A stretch of DNA of 64,000 bases from Murimonas intestini. GTDB lineage: Bacteria; Bacillota; Clostridia; Lachnospirales; Lachnospiraceae. Both the position numbers and the translations under genes were made by a program. Positions 7,572 through 16,552 of the stretch are shown piece by piece; positions within the stretch are counted from its first letter, which is position 1; each line of letters starts with the position of its first letter. Under the pieces are notes generated by a model. It worked only from the letters and a program-made list of their open reading frames with translations. It was not told the origin of the DNA and did no database searches. Location of the stretch: assembly GCA_003148945.1 (NCBI GenBank), contig QGGY01000014.1:95584-159583 (forward strand). Reading direction: 5' to 3'.

Positions 7572-10022
7572 ATGAATGCATTCCGTTATGATACAATTAA
7601 AAAAAATACTAAGAAGTACACCAATAAGGACAGGGCTTTCAGAGCCCTGCTGGGAGGAATAGGCACAGGAAATATATCTCTGGACGGGGACGGCAGGCTG
7701 TGTGACTTTGAGATCATGAACCATCCTGACAAGAAGCTGAAGATCCCATATACATTTTTTTCCCTGTGGTGCAGGGAAGAGGGGAAAGATTCCAGGGCCT
7801 TTGTGCTGGAAGCTGAGCCGGGAGGCTTAAGTGAGAAAGCTCTGGGCTATCCCACAGGAGAGCTCTACGGCCTGCCCAGAATGGACAGCTGTGAGATAGA
7901 GACAAATTATCCTTTCTTTAAGTACAACTTTAAAAGAGAAGGGCTTCCGCTGAAGATCACTATGGAAGCATACACGCCATTTATTCCTCTTGATGAGAAA
8001 AATTCCGGCATCCCGGGATATTCAGTGGAGTACTGCATAGAGAATATGTCTGACAGACCTGCTGAGGTATCAGTGTGTTCATCCATGTATAACTTTACAG
8101 GATTTACTTCTTATGACGGTTATGACCGCCTCTGTGTGGATGGAATGCCGGAAAATGATGTTCTGCAGGGAGAGGGATATACAGGAGTTCTGTTCAGGAA
8201 CAGGGGAGCGGATCCGGAGGCTGTGAATTACGGAACACTGGCTCTTGCGTGTACCGGGAAAAATATAACATTAAAACCATGCTGGCAGGCAGGAGGATGG
8301 TGGGATGGAGCAGAAGAATTCTGGCAGGATTTCCGGGAAGACGGAAAACTGAACGCAGATGTAGCTACTGATGCAGTAGGTTCGAATATCGGCTCGGCGG
8401 ATGTCCCCAAGGTGGTGGGATCTGTCTGCAGCACTGAGACAATAAGACCGGGAGAATGCGCGCATTTCACCTTCTACTTCACATGGAGCTTTCCAAACAG
8501 ATACGGATGGTGGCCTGATGGCCATGCCAGGGAAGAAGATAAGCCCCAGCATGACAAGATATGGAAAAATTATTACAGTACAGTGTGGAAGGATGCACCT
8601 GATGCCCTGAAGTATATGTTTGAAAATGCGGAGGAGCTGAAGGGACGCAGCAGGGATTTCTCGAATGCCCTCTACAGCACTACATTAGATGCAGATGTGA
8701 TAGAATCTCTTGTATCGGCCATCACTGTACTGCGCTCTAATACATGTTTCCGCATTGGCGACGGCAGATTTTTCGCATGGGAGGGCTGTTTTGAACATGC
8801 GGGGAGCTGTGCAGGCACATGTACACATGTCTGGAATTATGCCCAGGCCCTTGCATTCCTGTTCCCCTATCTGGAAATAAGCGCCAGAAAGACTGAATTT
8901 CTTCAGGAGACTGATGAAGAGGGAAATATGGCCTTCAGGGCTAAAAGGCTTCTGGATGGCAGCAAGTGGGAGATGCTTCCGGCTACGGACGGCCAGCTGG
9001 GCAGCATCCTGCGTGTGTACAGAGAGTGGAAGATGACAGGAGACGATTCCTTCCTCAGGGAGGTATGGGACAAAGTAGTGTCAGCTATGGAGTTCTCTCT
9101 CAGAACGTGGGATTCAGACGGCGACTTTGTGCTTGATGACCAACAGCATAATACATACGATATTGAATTTTACGGCTTGAATTCGCTCACCAATTCTATA
9201 CTTTATGCTGCGCTTGCTGCATGCAGCAGCATGGCGGAATATTTGGGAGAAACAAAAAGAGCATCCAGATACAGGAAGGCATGGGAAGAGGGCAGCAGAA
9301 GGATGGACGAGCTTCTGTGGAACGGTGAATGGTATGAACAGAAAATATCGCCGGAAGACCTGAACAGATATAAATACCAGTACGGGACAGGATGTCTGGC
9401 AGACCAGCTGCTGGGCCAGGAACTGGCTCATGTGTGCGGACTCGGCTATATTCTGCCGGAAGAACACGTGAAGAGCGCAGTACACTCTATTTACAGGCAT
9501 AATTTCCTCAGAAGCATGAAGGACCATGAAAGTGTACAGAGGACATACGCTTACCAGGATGAGGCAGGGCTGATACTCTGTTCATGGCCGAGAGGAGGAA
9601 GGCCAAAGCAGCCGTTTGTATACAGCGATGAGGTGTGGACAGGTATAGAGTATCAGGTGGCAGCCCATCTGATCTACGAGGGATATATAGAGGAAGGCAT
9701 GGATATCGTCCATGCAGTACGCGGCAGATATGACGGCAGCAGGAGAAGCCCGTACAATGAAATAGAATGCGGCAACCACTATACAAGGTCAATGGCAGCA
9801 TGGGGACTTCTGACAGCCCTGTCAGGATACAAATTTGACATGGTAAAGAAAGAGATATCTTTTGCGCCCCTCGTCAGCCAGGAAGATTTTTCATGCTTCT
9901 ATTCTAACGGAAGCTCATGGGGGATCTACAGGCAGAATGTGATGGAAAATGGAGAACTCAGCTATGAAGTGATACCTCTTTATGGGGATATGGATGGAGT
10001 TGCTGTGAATCCACGCAGCTGA
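7572..10022 (+). CDS. GH116-type beta-glucosidase/glucosylceramidase-like hydrolase
   Basis: Complete DUF608/GH116 family enzyme, about 816 residues, no signal peptide. The N-terminal beta domain carries GGIGTGNISLDGDG; the C-terminal (alpha/alpha)6 barrel carries the active site. By comparison with GH116 enzymes, E404 in AWEGCFE is the likely nucleophile and D530 in TYDIEFYG the likely acid/base. Both are assigned by motif position, not by alignment software. I chose the ATG at 7572 because AAGGAGGA lies 8 nt upstream; the ATG at 7545 has none. The gene ends the transporter operon, so it probably cleaves the imported glucoside in the cytosol. A paralogue lies at the left window edge. Confidence 0.9.
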   Translation: MNAFRYDTIKKNTKKYTNKDRAFRALLGGIGTGNISLDGDGRLCDFEIMNHPDKKLKIPYTFFSLWCREEGKDSRAFVLEAEPGGLSEKALGYPTGELYGLPRMDSCEIETNYPFFKYNFKREGLPLKITMEAYTPFIPLDEKNSGIPGYSVEYCIENMSDRPAEVSVCSSMYNFTGFTSYDGYDRLCVDGMPENDVLQGEGYTGVLFRNRGADPEAVNYGTLALACTGKNITLKPCWQAGGWWDGAEEFWQDFREDGKLNADVATDAVGSNIGSADVPKVVGSVCSTETIRPGECAHFTFYFTWSFPNRYGWWPDGHAREEDKPQHDKIWKNYYSTVWKDAPDALKYMFENAEELKGRSRDFSNALYSTTLDADVIESLVSAITVLRSNTCFRIGDGRFFAWEGCFEHAGSCAGTCTHVWNYAQALAFLFPYLEISARKTEFLQETDEEGNMAFRAKRLLDGSKWEMLPATDGQLGSILRVYREWKMTGDDSFLREVWDKVVSAMEFSLRTWDSDGDFVLDDQQHNTYDIEFYGLNSLTNSILYAALAACSSMAEYLGETKRASRYRKAWEEGSRRMDELLWNGEWYEQKISPEDLNRYKYQYGTGCLADQLLGQELAHVCGLGYILPEEHVKSAVHSIYRHNFLRSMKDHESVQRTYAYQDEAGLILCSWPRGGRPKQPFVYSDEVWTGIEYQVAAHLIYEGYIEEGMDIVHAVRGRYDGSRRSPYNEIECGNHYTRSMAAWGLLTALSGYKFDMVKKEISFAPLVSQEDFSCFYSNGSSWGIYRQNVMENGELSYEVIPLYGDMDGVAVNPRS

Positions 10023-10041
10023 TTATTTGGAGGATATATAG

Positions 10042-10106
10042 AAAGAGGACATTGCAATGAATATTCGCTGTTTGACAGGGAGGTTCAGAGCATTGTCCTC
10101 TTTTTC
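10042..10106 (+). terminator. Terminator-like inverted repeat after the GH116 gene
   Basis: AAAGAGGACA (10042-10051) pairs with TGTCCTCTTT (10094-10103), followed by T residues. The 42-nt loop is long, so efficiency is uncertain. The rest of the gap to 10308 is very A+T-rich and holds no gene. Confidence 0.5.
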
Positions 10107-10307
10107 ATGCTCTGTAAAATGTAAGAAATATTGATATTGATAAAATATCTGAATAGTAAAAGAGAAAGAGAGAGATAGTTGAAAATAAATATATATAATA
10201 ATTATAATAAATTAACCGTTAAGTAATATAAAAATATTGAGATAACATATGAGGTATGTTAAAATATAAATAATAAATTTTTCACTGCTGAGGAAGGGGT
10301 GTGGGTA

Positions 10308-10904
10308 ATGAAGTTCACAAAAATTAAAATGAAATACCTGGCGGTCTGCATGATGATCATATTAATGTCATCATCCTGTGCTAATGGAGATCAGAATACA
10401 GTATTAGAAATATCGGATCTGTCAAGCCAGGGCAAATATTGTTATCAGGAGATCGAGTGGGGTAGCAGTACAGAAAAAGTTGAGGAAGAGATAAAGAGTC
10501 CCTTGGGAAAGAATGTAAAAGGTTATGAGTCACCAAATGGAATCTTTTCAAACGTAAGAAATGTCCAGATGTATGGAGTGGATGGAGTTGAGGTTTATGG
10601 CTTTAAAAACAGAGGACTTTATTTTGTGAGAGTTTCATTTGGAGATCTTGATTTTACTTCCATGTTAAATGATTTTTTTGACCAGCTGATTACAGGGCTG
10701 AAGGATGCGTATGGACCTGCGGAGGAGCAGCTGCTGGGAAAATGCTATCTGTACACAGACAAATGGGGGAAAAGCAGCTATTATCAGTGGAAGACTGTAG
10801 CTGAAGATGGATCTAAGAGCATACTTCAGCTCAATCTTACACGTGATAATGATAATAACGTAATATTTGTCCAGTTATATCTGGAAAATATTCCTGAAGT
10901 TTAG
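10308..10904 (+). CDS. Putative small lipoprotein, unknown function
   Basis: A 198-residue protein beginning with a lysine-rich start, a hydrophobic segment and MSSSC, which looks like a slightly unusual lipobox with the cysteine as lipid anchor. AGGAAGGGG precedes the ATG at 10308; an in-frame GTG at 10299 lies on that site and is unlikely. The mature part has a repeated beta-like pattern and a conserved-looking VQLYLEN end, but I recognise no family. It stands alone, convergent with the ABC-2 operon, after an A+T-rich promoter region. Confidence 0.7.
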   Translation: MKFTKIKMKYLAVCMMIILMSSSCANGDQNTVLEISDLSSQGKYCYQEIEWGSSTEKVEEEIKSPLGKNVKGYESPNGIFSNVRNVQMYGVDGVEVYGFKNRGLYFVRVSFGDLDFTSMLNDFFDQLITGLKDAYGPAEEQLLGKCYLYTDKWGKSSYYQWKTVAEDGSKSILQLNLTRDNDNNVIFVQLYLENIPEV

Positions 10905-10922
10905 TGGGTGTCTTCCCCAAAC

Positions 10923-12143
10923 TTACAGTTCATGCTTTATATAGCACCGGCGTGCCAGCAGATAGAATACGGGGATTTCTAGCAGTGCCGCAGCCAGCAT
11001 AAGATGCGGCGACCAGACAATCAGGGGTCCAGCAGTAAGAAAGGTCCCCTGGCCCAATTCAGTGAAAATATTTGCAAGGCCGGTTCCTCCGGAAGGCAGG
11101 CACAGCCGTATCCAATTCACCAGATTACCAGTGTCGCCAATAACAGAAATAAGTGAAGGCAGCAGTGCGATTCCCACAGATATTGCCAGTACCATTACCG
11201 GGCTGTTCAAAATGGAGGAAAGCCATAATGTCAGGCAAATCATAGCTAAAACAGTCAAAAACCCGGAAATCAGGACCAGGATCAAAAAACCATTTTCACT
11301 CATATTGGTAAAGGCCAGCACCCCCGTACTATAGTTAAACTGAACCGATGTGCCATCCAGCCCAAAGACTGGAAGCGTTATAGCGAGGAATACACCTGTG
11401 CAGAGGAAAAAAAGCGAGGAACTGATTATAATGGCGGAGAGAAGCTTTGCATGTGCCAGTTTCCTGCGTCCGTTTCTGGTACAGCGCTGGATATCATCTG
11501 CGCCGCTGGCGTAGTCAGAGGAAAAAACAGGGGCCGAAATCACTGAACAGATAACAGCTAACATAAAAATACATAATGTCAGATGAGCTAAGGTATTACT
11601 GCTGCCAAATCCATATTGATAAACAAAAGGTGTCTCAACCCTCTCATCCAGCCGCAGTGCATAGTCTGCAACATCCTGCCTGTTTTGATGTCCATAATAT
11701 ATGGTTTTATTGATATAGTCTTTTCGCTGAGAATAAAAATTACCCGCTTCTTCCGGAGAAATATCCGTGGGCTCTTTGGGCATGCCATTTGTCTCAAAAA
11801 ACACCAGCCTTGTATTTAGAATCGTATTATAGACAGGTTTCATTTTCGAATTCCACACTTCTGTGGGAATGACTTGTCCATAAACACGAGAAAGCTCCTG
11901 ATTTACAGCATATGCCTCTCTGATTTTCTCCGGTGTGATCTCACCTTCAGATAACGCAGCCTCCGCCCGTTCAGCGGCGATTGCTGCAAGCCCATGTCTG
12001 CTGGTTCCAGTAGCACTGTCAAAATAATATGTCATAAAGATAGTCATCCCTGCAAGCAGCACAGAGAGGAGTAATGCAGCGCCGGACAGATAACGTGTTG
12101 AGCGCGATTTCATAATCCGCAGCAGTTCAAGCTTCAGCATCAT
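10923..12143 (-). CDS. ABC-2 type transporter permease
   Basis: About 406 residues. One N-terminal membrane segment and a large extracytoplasmic domain of about 170 residues are followed by five or so hydrophobic segments at the C-terminus, the usual layout of ABC-2 permeases. The start is set at 12143, where AAAGGGGG lies 5 nt upstream; longer versions would run well into the ATPase gene. It overlaps that gene by 17 nt. It is probably the membrane half of an exporter; the substrate is not evident. Confidence 0.85.
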   Translation of the reverse strand: MMLKLELLRIMKSRSTRYLSGAALLLSVLLAGMTIFMTYYFDSATGTSRHGLAAIAAERAEAALSEGEITPEKIREAYAVNQELSRVYGQVIPTEVWNSKMKPVYNTILNTRLVFFETNGMPKEPTDISPEEAGNFYSQRKDYINKTIYYGHQNRQDVADYALRLDERVETPFVYQYGFGSSNTLAHLTLCIFMLAVICSVISAPVFSSDYASGADDIQRCTRNGRRKLAHAKLLSAIIISSSLFFLCTGVFLAITLPVFGLDGTSVQFNYSTGVLAFTNMSENGFLILVLISGFLTVLAMICLTLWLSSILNSPVMVLAISVGIALLPSLISVIGDTGNLVNWIRLCLPSGGTGLANIFTELGQGTFLTAGPLIVWSPHLMLAAALLEIPVFYLLARRCYIKHEL

Positions 12144-13017
12144 GGCTGCCCCCTTTCTCATGAAACAAGTAGATGTATAAATCCTCCAGGCATGGATTAG
12201 ACGGACATGAATCTGGAATCTGTCCGCTGTCTGCCACATAGCGTACCCTCATCATGCTGTCCCCCTCCGACTTTACTCCTACAATACAAATTGAACGCTC
12301 ATATGTCTGCAGGGCATCAGCGGGGATCACTGCGTAAAATACTTTTCCATGTATTTCTTCCAGAAGCAGCTCTGTCGTTCCGATTCCAATGATTTTACCA
12401 TTTTTCATAACAGCATTTTGTGTGGCAACAGACTCCACATCGGACACAATATGTGTGGAAATAAAGACAATTTTATTCTGTGCCATTTCAGAAAGCAAGT
12501 TGCGGAAACGAGCCCGCTCACCGGGGTCAAGGCCGCTGGTCGGCTCATCCAGTATAAGAATATCGGGATCATTCAGCAATGCCTGAGCAACCCCTATACG
12601 CCTCTGTGTGCCGCCGGATAATTTGCGGATGTGCTTTTTTCGCACGTCGTCTAGGGCCAGCAGTTCCAGCAGCATACTGATTCGCCTTTTCGCCTGATGT
12701 CTGGTAAGTCCTTTCAGCGCTGAAATATACTCCAGATAGTCTGTGACTGTAAATTCCGGATAGAAGCCAAAGGTCTGCGGCAGATAACCCAGCCTGTCCC
12801 AATACCGCTCGCCCAATACACTGATTTCTGCACCATCATACAAAATCCGGCCGGAGGTTGGCGACAAGATACCAGTGAGCATCCTCATAAGCGTAGTTTT
12901 TCCTGCTCCGTTTGCGCCGATAAGCCCCCAGACCCCGGGAGTAAGATTCAGGCTCACAGACTTGACTGCATCCTTGTCCCCATAGCGTTTTGTCAGTTTC
13001 TCAATTGTTAATTCCAT
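12127..13017 (-). CDS. ABC transporter ATP-binding protein
   Basis: A 296-residue ATPase with Walker A GANGAGKT (about residues 34-41), signature LSGGTQRR, Walker B ILILDEPTSGLDPG and the H-loop STHIVSDVE. The C-terminal extension after about residue 220 is typical of ABC-2 exporters of the CcmA/BcrA type. It sits between the permease and a third membrane protein in one operon. Confidence 0.95.
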   Translation of the reverse strand: MELTIEKLTKRYGDKDAVKSVSLNLTPGVWGLIGANGAGKTTLMRMLTGILSPTSGRILYDGAEISVLGERYWDRLGYLPQTFGFYPEFTVTDYLEYISALKGLTRHQAKRRISMLLELLALDDVRKKHIRKLSGGTQRRIGVAQALLNDPDILILDEPTSGLDPGERARFRNLLSEMAQNKIVFISTHIVSDVESVATQNAVMKNGKIIGIGTTELLLEEIHGKVFYAVIPADALQTYERSICIVGVKSEGDSMMRVRYVADSGQIPDSCPSNPCLEDLYIYLFHEKGGSHDAEA

Positions 13018-13027
13018 AATCTTCTCC

Positions 13028-13807
13028 TTAATCTCCCATTAAAGGTACCATATCATTTACACGGACTTTACATAACATACTTCGGCATTCAAACAATAAC
13101 AGAATAGATAATACTGCACAGACGGCAACCGCGAGTGTTAGTGACAGCTCCGTCCTGCTAAACTGTATTTTGTCAGATATAATCTTGAACAATACGCCAA
13201 GGCCTAAGCAGTAACCACAAACAATTTCAATCCCCTGCTGTCTGTGGCAATGGTTCAGGATAAACAGGCTGCCGGTACCAGCCAGCAGATAAGGAATAAT
13301 CACATAGATAAACGCCGCCTCTATCGAGCTGTCTGCACTCCCGGCCCAAAATAAAATTATCAAACTCAGGCATAGGGCATCCCCGATTCCAATGATACAA
13401 AGCTTAGCCAGGAGTGTTCTGGCAAGTGATATCCTCGTTACGGCTTCTGTCTCAAGAACTTTGTAGCGTTGTGCCCGCCCGTAAAATGGAAGCGCCGTCA
13501 TAGCTGTGAAAATTGCAGACATATACAGAACAGATGTCAAACGCTGCCCGGCAGCAAGCTTAATGATCAGGCAGGTGACAGCCAGAAATACTCCCTGCAG
13601 CAGCCAGACAGACCTGGCAATAAACCGCACCTGTCCAGCAAGAATTTCCAAAAAGCCGACCGGGCGGAACGGCCTTTGACGTGCCGCTGCTGAAAACGCT
13701 AAACTTTTCCTGGCTTTCGAAATTGTCCTCTCTATAGAGGCAGGATCAGGCCGCTCCACCGGAGCAGAATATAAATCTCTCAGAGCGGTTTCTATACGTT
13801 TTTTCAA
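13028..13807 (-). CDS. Membrane protein, first gene of the ABC-2 operon
   Basis: A 259-residue protein. The N-terminal 45 residues are soluble and charged (PVERPDPASIERTISKARK), followed by about six hydrophobic segments. The start is a TTG with AAGGGGGT upstream. Similar proteins accompany ABC-2 exporters in Clostridia, where the soluble head may contact a regulator, but I do not recognise a named family. A perfect TATAAT lies upstream on the minus strand (13851-13856) with no clear -35. Confidence 0.65.
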   Translation of the reverse strand: MKKRIETALRDLYSAPVERPDPASIERTISKARKSLAFSAAARQRPFRPVGFLEILAGQVRFIARSVWLLQGVFLAVTCLIIKLAAGQRLTSVLYMSAIFTAMTALPFYGRAQRYKVLETEAVTRISLARTLLAKLCIIGIGDALCLSLIILFWAGSADSSIEAAFIYVIIPYLLAGTGSLFILNHCHRQQGIEIVCGYCLGLGVLFKIISDKIQFSRTELSLTLAVAVCAVLSILLLFECRSMLCKVRVNDMVPLMGD

Positions 13808-14105
13808 TACTTATACCCCCTTATCTTTAATAATTTTGTGTGGTAACTTAATTATACTAAAACCAGATGGTCTCGTGCTGTTTTTAGCCAGTTATTATTG
13901 AAATTTCAAGGTGCATAGACACTTATTTAAATGCGAAGTTTGTGTTATGATAAGGGACTTTTTGTATGTCACGGCAGGACTCATGGACTATCCGCAATTC
14001 TCAATACAACTGGGCAAAATGGGGCGTAATTCAGTGTCCATCATGCTCTCTGAGACTACCGGATGACTACTCTTTTCCTTCTTTAAAAGAAAGTATGTGA
14101 AATCA

Positions 14106-14159
14106 ATCGTTAACAGGGTATATAACATGAACCTCCTTGAAAGAAATCGTTAATAGGGT
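14106..14159. repeat. 14-bp direct repeat pair, 40 bp apart
   Basis: ATCGTTAACAGGGT at 14106-14119 recurs as ATCGTTAATAGGGT at 14146-14159. The octamer TGACTACT also recurs nearby, at 14064-14071 and 14169-14176. GAAATCAATCGT at 14099-14110 is found again in the hairpin at 27997-28042. Confidence 0.5.
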
Positions 14160-14308
14160 TCTATCAAGTGACTACTGCACTTCGGAATTAAAAGTTTCTC
14201 TTCTATAATATATGGATTTGTTTTCGTGTACCGTCCATGTTGAGACGTAGTTTAGCTGTCAAAAGTACAGAATTAAATAGTGTAAATAGCCTTAAAATAA
14301 AGCATTTC

Positions 14309-14357
14309 TGGGTATTCGGACAACCTTCTATGGTTTGCCTGGATACCCGGGTTTTTC
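14309..14357 (+). terminator. Orphan terminator-like hairpin
   Basis: GGGTATTCGGACAACC is followed by a partly complementary GGTTTGCCTGGATACCC and then GGGTTTTTCTTTT. It is a convincing rho-independent terminator, but no gene precedes it, suggesting a deleted or decayed gene. Confidence 0.6.
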
Positions 14358-14452
14358 TTTTGTGGAAATATATCAATCACCTAAATCTGGGGTCGAGTTG
14401 ACAGAATGACTATGCGGAGAGTTGATAGTATAAACTTGATTTACAGTTATTA

Positions 14453-14544
14453 ATACGCAAAAATTCAAATGCACAAGCAGATTTAATTTCGCGTTCACAA
14501 AACTTTATATACTTTTGCGTATCTTTGTGATATACTGTTATACT
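14453..14544 (+). promoter_or_regulatory. Promoter with 10-bp inverted-repeat operator before the restriction operon
   Basis: TTGCGT (14515-14520), an 18-nt spacer and TATACT (14539-14544) form a promoter about 95 nt upstream of the HTH gene. The -35 is inside the right arm of a perfect inverted repeat: ATACGCAAAA (14453-14462) and TTTTGCGTAT (14513-14522), arms 50 nt apart. This is a plausible operator for the operon's own HTH protein. Confidence 0.5.
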
Positions 14545-14637
14545 AAGAAGTTAGCACATTCGATAAAGCCATATCTTCCAGGCAACTGAGAGTGCGCAGA
14601 AGTATTAAGATGGGGACAAATAGCGGAGGTAAAGCGA

Positions 14638-14886
14638 ATGCGTTTTAGCTATAATAAATTATGGAAATTGTTAATAGATCGTGGAATCAATAAAAAGGCC
14701 TTGCGTGAAATGAGTGGTATTAGTGCAACATCTGTTGCAAAACTTGGAAAAGGCGGAAATGTCAATACAGATGTGCTGCTTCGGATATGCGATGCACTCA
14801 ACTGTGATGTTGGGGATATTATGGAATTTATTAGAGAAGAGAAATCTAAAGAACAGAAACGAAAGGATGCATTTCCCAATGGGTAA
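14638..14886 (+). CDS. Xre/Cro-family HTH controller protein
   Basis: An 82-residue protein consisting of one helix-turn-helix domain of the YozG-like Xre type. Helices are set around LREMSGISATSVAKLGKG, and NTDVLLRICDALNCDVGDIM follows as the conserved C-terminal part. GGAGG lies 9 nt before the ATG. It is the first gene of the restriction operon, and its stop overlaps the start of the methyltransferase gene by 8 nt. Controller proteins of this type time methyltransferase and nuclease expression in restriction-modification systems; that role here is inferred. Confidence 0.88.
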   Translation: MRFSYNKLWKLLIDRGINKKALREMSGISATSVAKLGKGGNVNTDVLLRICDALNCDVGDIMEFIREEKSKEQKRKDAFPNG

Positions 14887-16552
14887 GATTGATACATCCG
14901 CTGCAGGAATTGAAAAATGTAGTGCTGTTGATGAGGCATTAAACCTTGTCTATTCATATATACAAGAAACATATTCACCGAATGAGGTTGAAATGATTTG
15001 TAATGAACTAACGGGTATTGCAAAGCGAGACGATTTTCGAAGAAACAAGACTGCTCGATCCAAACATTCATATCAGCAAGTTCAAGATACTCTTTCAAAG
15101 ATTAATGAAAAACAAAGCATCAGAAAAAATAAGGGCGTTTATTACACGCCGAATGATGTTGTACGATTTATTCTTATAAATAGTATTAAGGCATCCTACG
15201 GAAAGCTTAAGGCATCGAATATTAGTAATATGAGTTTGGATGCCATTCCATATCGCTCATTTTGTTGCAACAAGACTATATTTGATCCTACGTGTGGTGC
15301 AGGAGAATATTTACTTACGGCACTTGAACTTAAGATTGATTTGCTGAAGAAAAAAACGAAGATTACAAAACGTCTTGTGCGAGAAGTGTTTTTTACTATT
15401 TTTGGCAATGATGTAAATGCTGAATCAATCATTATAACGGAATTACGCTTGTTGTTGTATATAATGAAATCTTGTGGTGTAGAAAATTGCTGTGGACTTG
15501 GAAATATAATGAGCAGACACTTTACATCATTGGACTTTATTGCGGATGAGTCCTCATTTGATGAGAGGTATCATATTGTGGTAGGCAATCCCCCATATGT
15601 TGAAGATTCGAAAGCAGGTCTTGAACTTAACAAAAAATATGGGAATATTTATGCAAATATATTGCTCAATGCAGCCAAGAGACTTGAAAAAAATGGTTCG
15701 ATTGGATTTATTATTCCACTCTCTTATGTATCTACGCCGAGAATGAAAAAACTCAGAGATGAATTGGGGGTGTTAGTTTCAGAGCAGTATATTTTGAGTT
15801 TTGCAGATAGACCGGATTGCTTATTTGATTCGGTGCATCAAAAATTATGTATTCTGATTGGCAAAGACAGAAAATCAGAAAAGGCTATTTTTACTGGAAA
15901 CTATAAGTATTGGTATAAGCAAGAACGCTGCAATCTTTTTACTGATATTAAAATGGTAAAGAATAAGTACGGAAATGCTGATTTTATACCTAAGTTGGGA
16001 ACTGAGCAAGATATCAATATTTACAAAAAGATTACTAATAAGAGAAAAATGCAGTCTGTATATGCAATCTCTAGAGAGGGATGCGAATCAGTTTACTTAA
16101 ATAGGCGTGAAGCATTTTGGATGAAAGCTTACAGAGAAAAAGTAGATGATCCAGAATATAAGGTATTCAGTTTTAAGACTCCAATAGAAGCGGATTTTTG
16201 TTACTGCTTGATCAACTCCACTTTGTTTTGGTGGTATTGGATAGGTGTGTCAGATTGTTGGCACGTCAGTAAAGATTTGAATGGTTTTATAGTGCCAAGG
16301 CAAATAGATATGTCTGGTTCTACAGAATTGGCACATAATTTGAGACAGAAGTTGGAAGATACCAAGGTGTATGTAGGAACAAAGCAAACGCAGTATGAAT
16401 ATAAGCACCGTGCGTGTTTGGAGGAAATTTGGGCAATAGATGCTTTTATTAATGCAGCGTATGGATTAACTGAAGCCGAAAGCAACTATATCAAGAATTT
16501 TGCTATTAGGTACAGGACGAGCGGAGGAATTGACGTAGATGAAAATAATTGA
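14879..16552 (+). CDS. Gamma-class DNA methyltransferase (N6-adenine or N4-cytosine type)
   Basis: About 557 residues. Motif order is X (GVYYTP, residues 86-91), I (FDPTCGAGE, 135-143) and IV (NPPY, 237-240), the gamma-class order seen in TaqI/Eco57I-like enzymes. NPPY usually indicates N6-adenine methylation. The C-terminal half (about 330-557) should hold the target recognition domain. The start at 14879 is chosen because AAAGGA lies 10 nt upstream and the start overlaps the HTH stop; the open frame runs further upstream, but inside the HTH gene. It overlaps the next methyltransferase gene by 14 nt. No nuclease domain is seen, so it is a modification subunit rather than a type IIG fusion. 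Confidence 0.9.
   Translation: MGKIDTSAAGIEKCSAVDEALNLVYSYIQETYSPNEVEMICNELTGIAKRDDFRRNKTARSKHSYQQVQDTLSKINEKQSIRKNKGVYYTPNDVVRFILINSIKASYGKLKASNISNMSLDAIPYRSFCCNKTIFDPTCGAGEYLLTALELKIDLLKKKTKITKRLVREVFFTIFGNDVNAESIIITELRLLLYIMKSCGVENCCGLGNIMSRHFTSLDFIADESSFDERYHIVVGNPPYVEDSKAGLELNKKYGNIYANILLNAAKRLEKNGSIGFIIPLSYVSTPRMKKLRDELGVLVSEQYILSFADRPDCLFDSVHQKLCILIGKDRKSEKAIFTGNYKYWYKQERCNLFTDIKMVKNKYGNADFIPKLGTEQDINIYKKITNKRKMQSVYAISREGCESVYLNRREAFWMKAYREKVDDPEYKVFSFKTPIEADFCYCLINSTLFWWYWIGVSDCWHVSKDLNGFIVPRQIDMSGSTELAHNLRQKLEDTKVYVGTKQTQYEYKHRACLEEIWAIDAFINAAYGLTEAESNYIKNFAIRYRTSGGIDVDENN

Larger units (their letters stand above)
13808..14452. other. Gene-poor boundary of the accessory island
   Basis: No open frame here looks like a gene. 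The stretch holds the promoter region of the minus-strand ABC operon, two short direct repeats, and a terminator-like hairpin with no gene in front of it. It is likely the left boundary or scar of the inserted island. Confidence 0.5.

Noticed and set aside
14714..14878. Upstream extension of the gamma-class methyltransferase
   Set aside because: This in-frame stretch lies inside the HTH gene and has no ribosome site; the start at 14879 overlaps the HTH stop in the usual coupled way.
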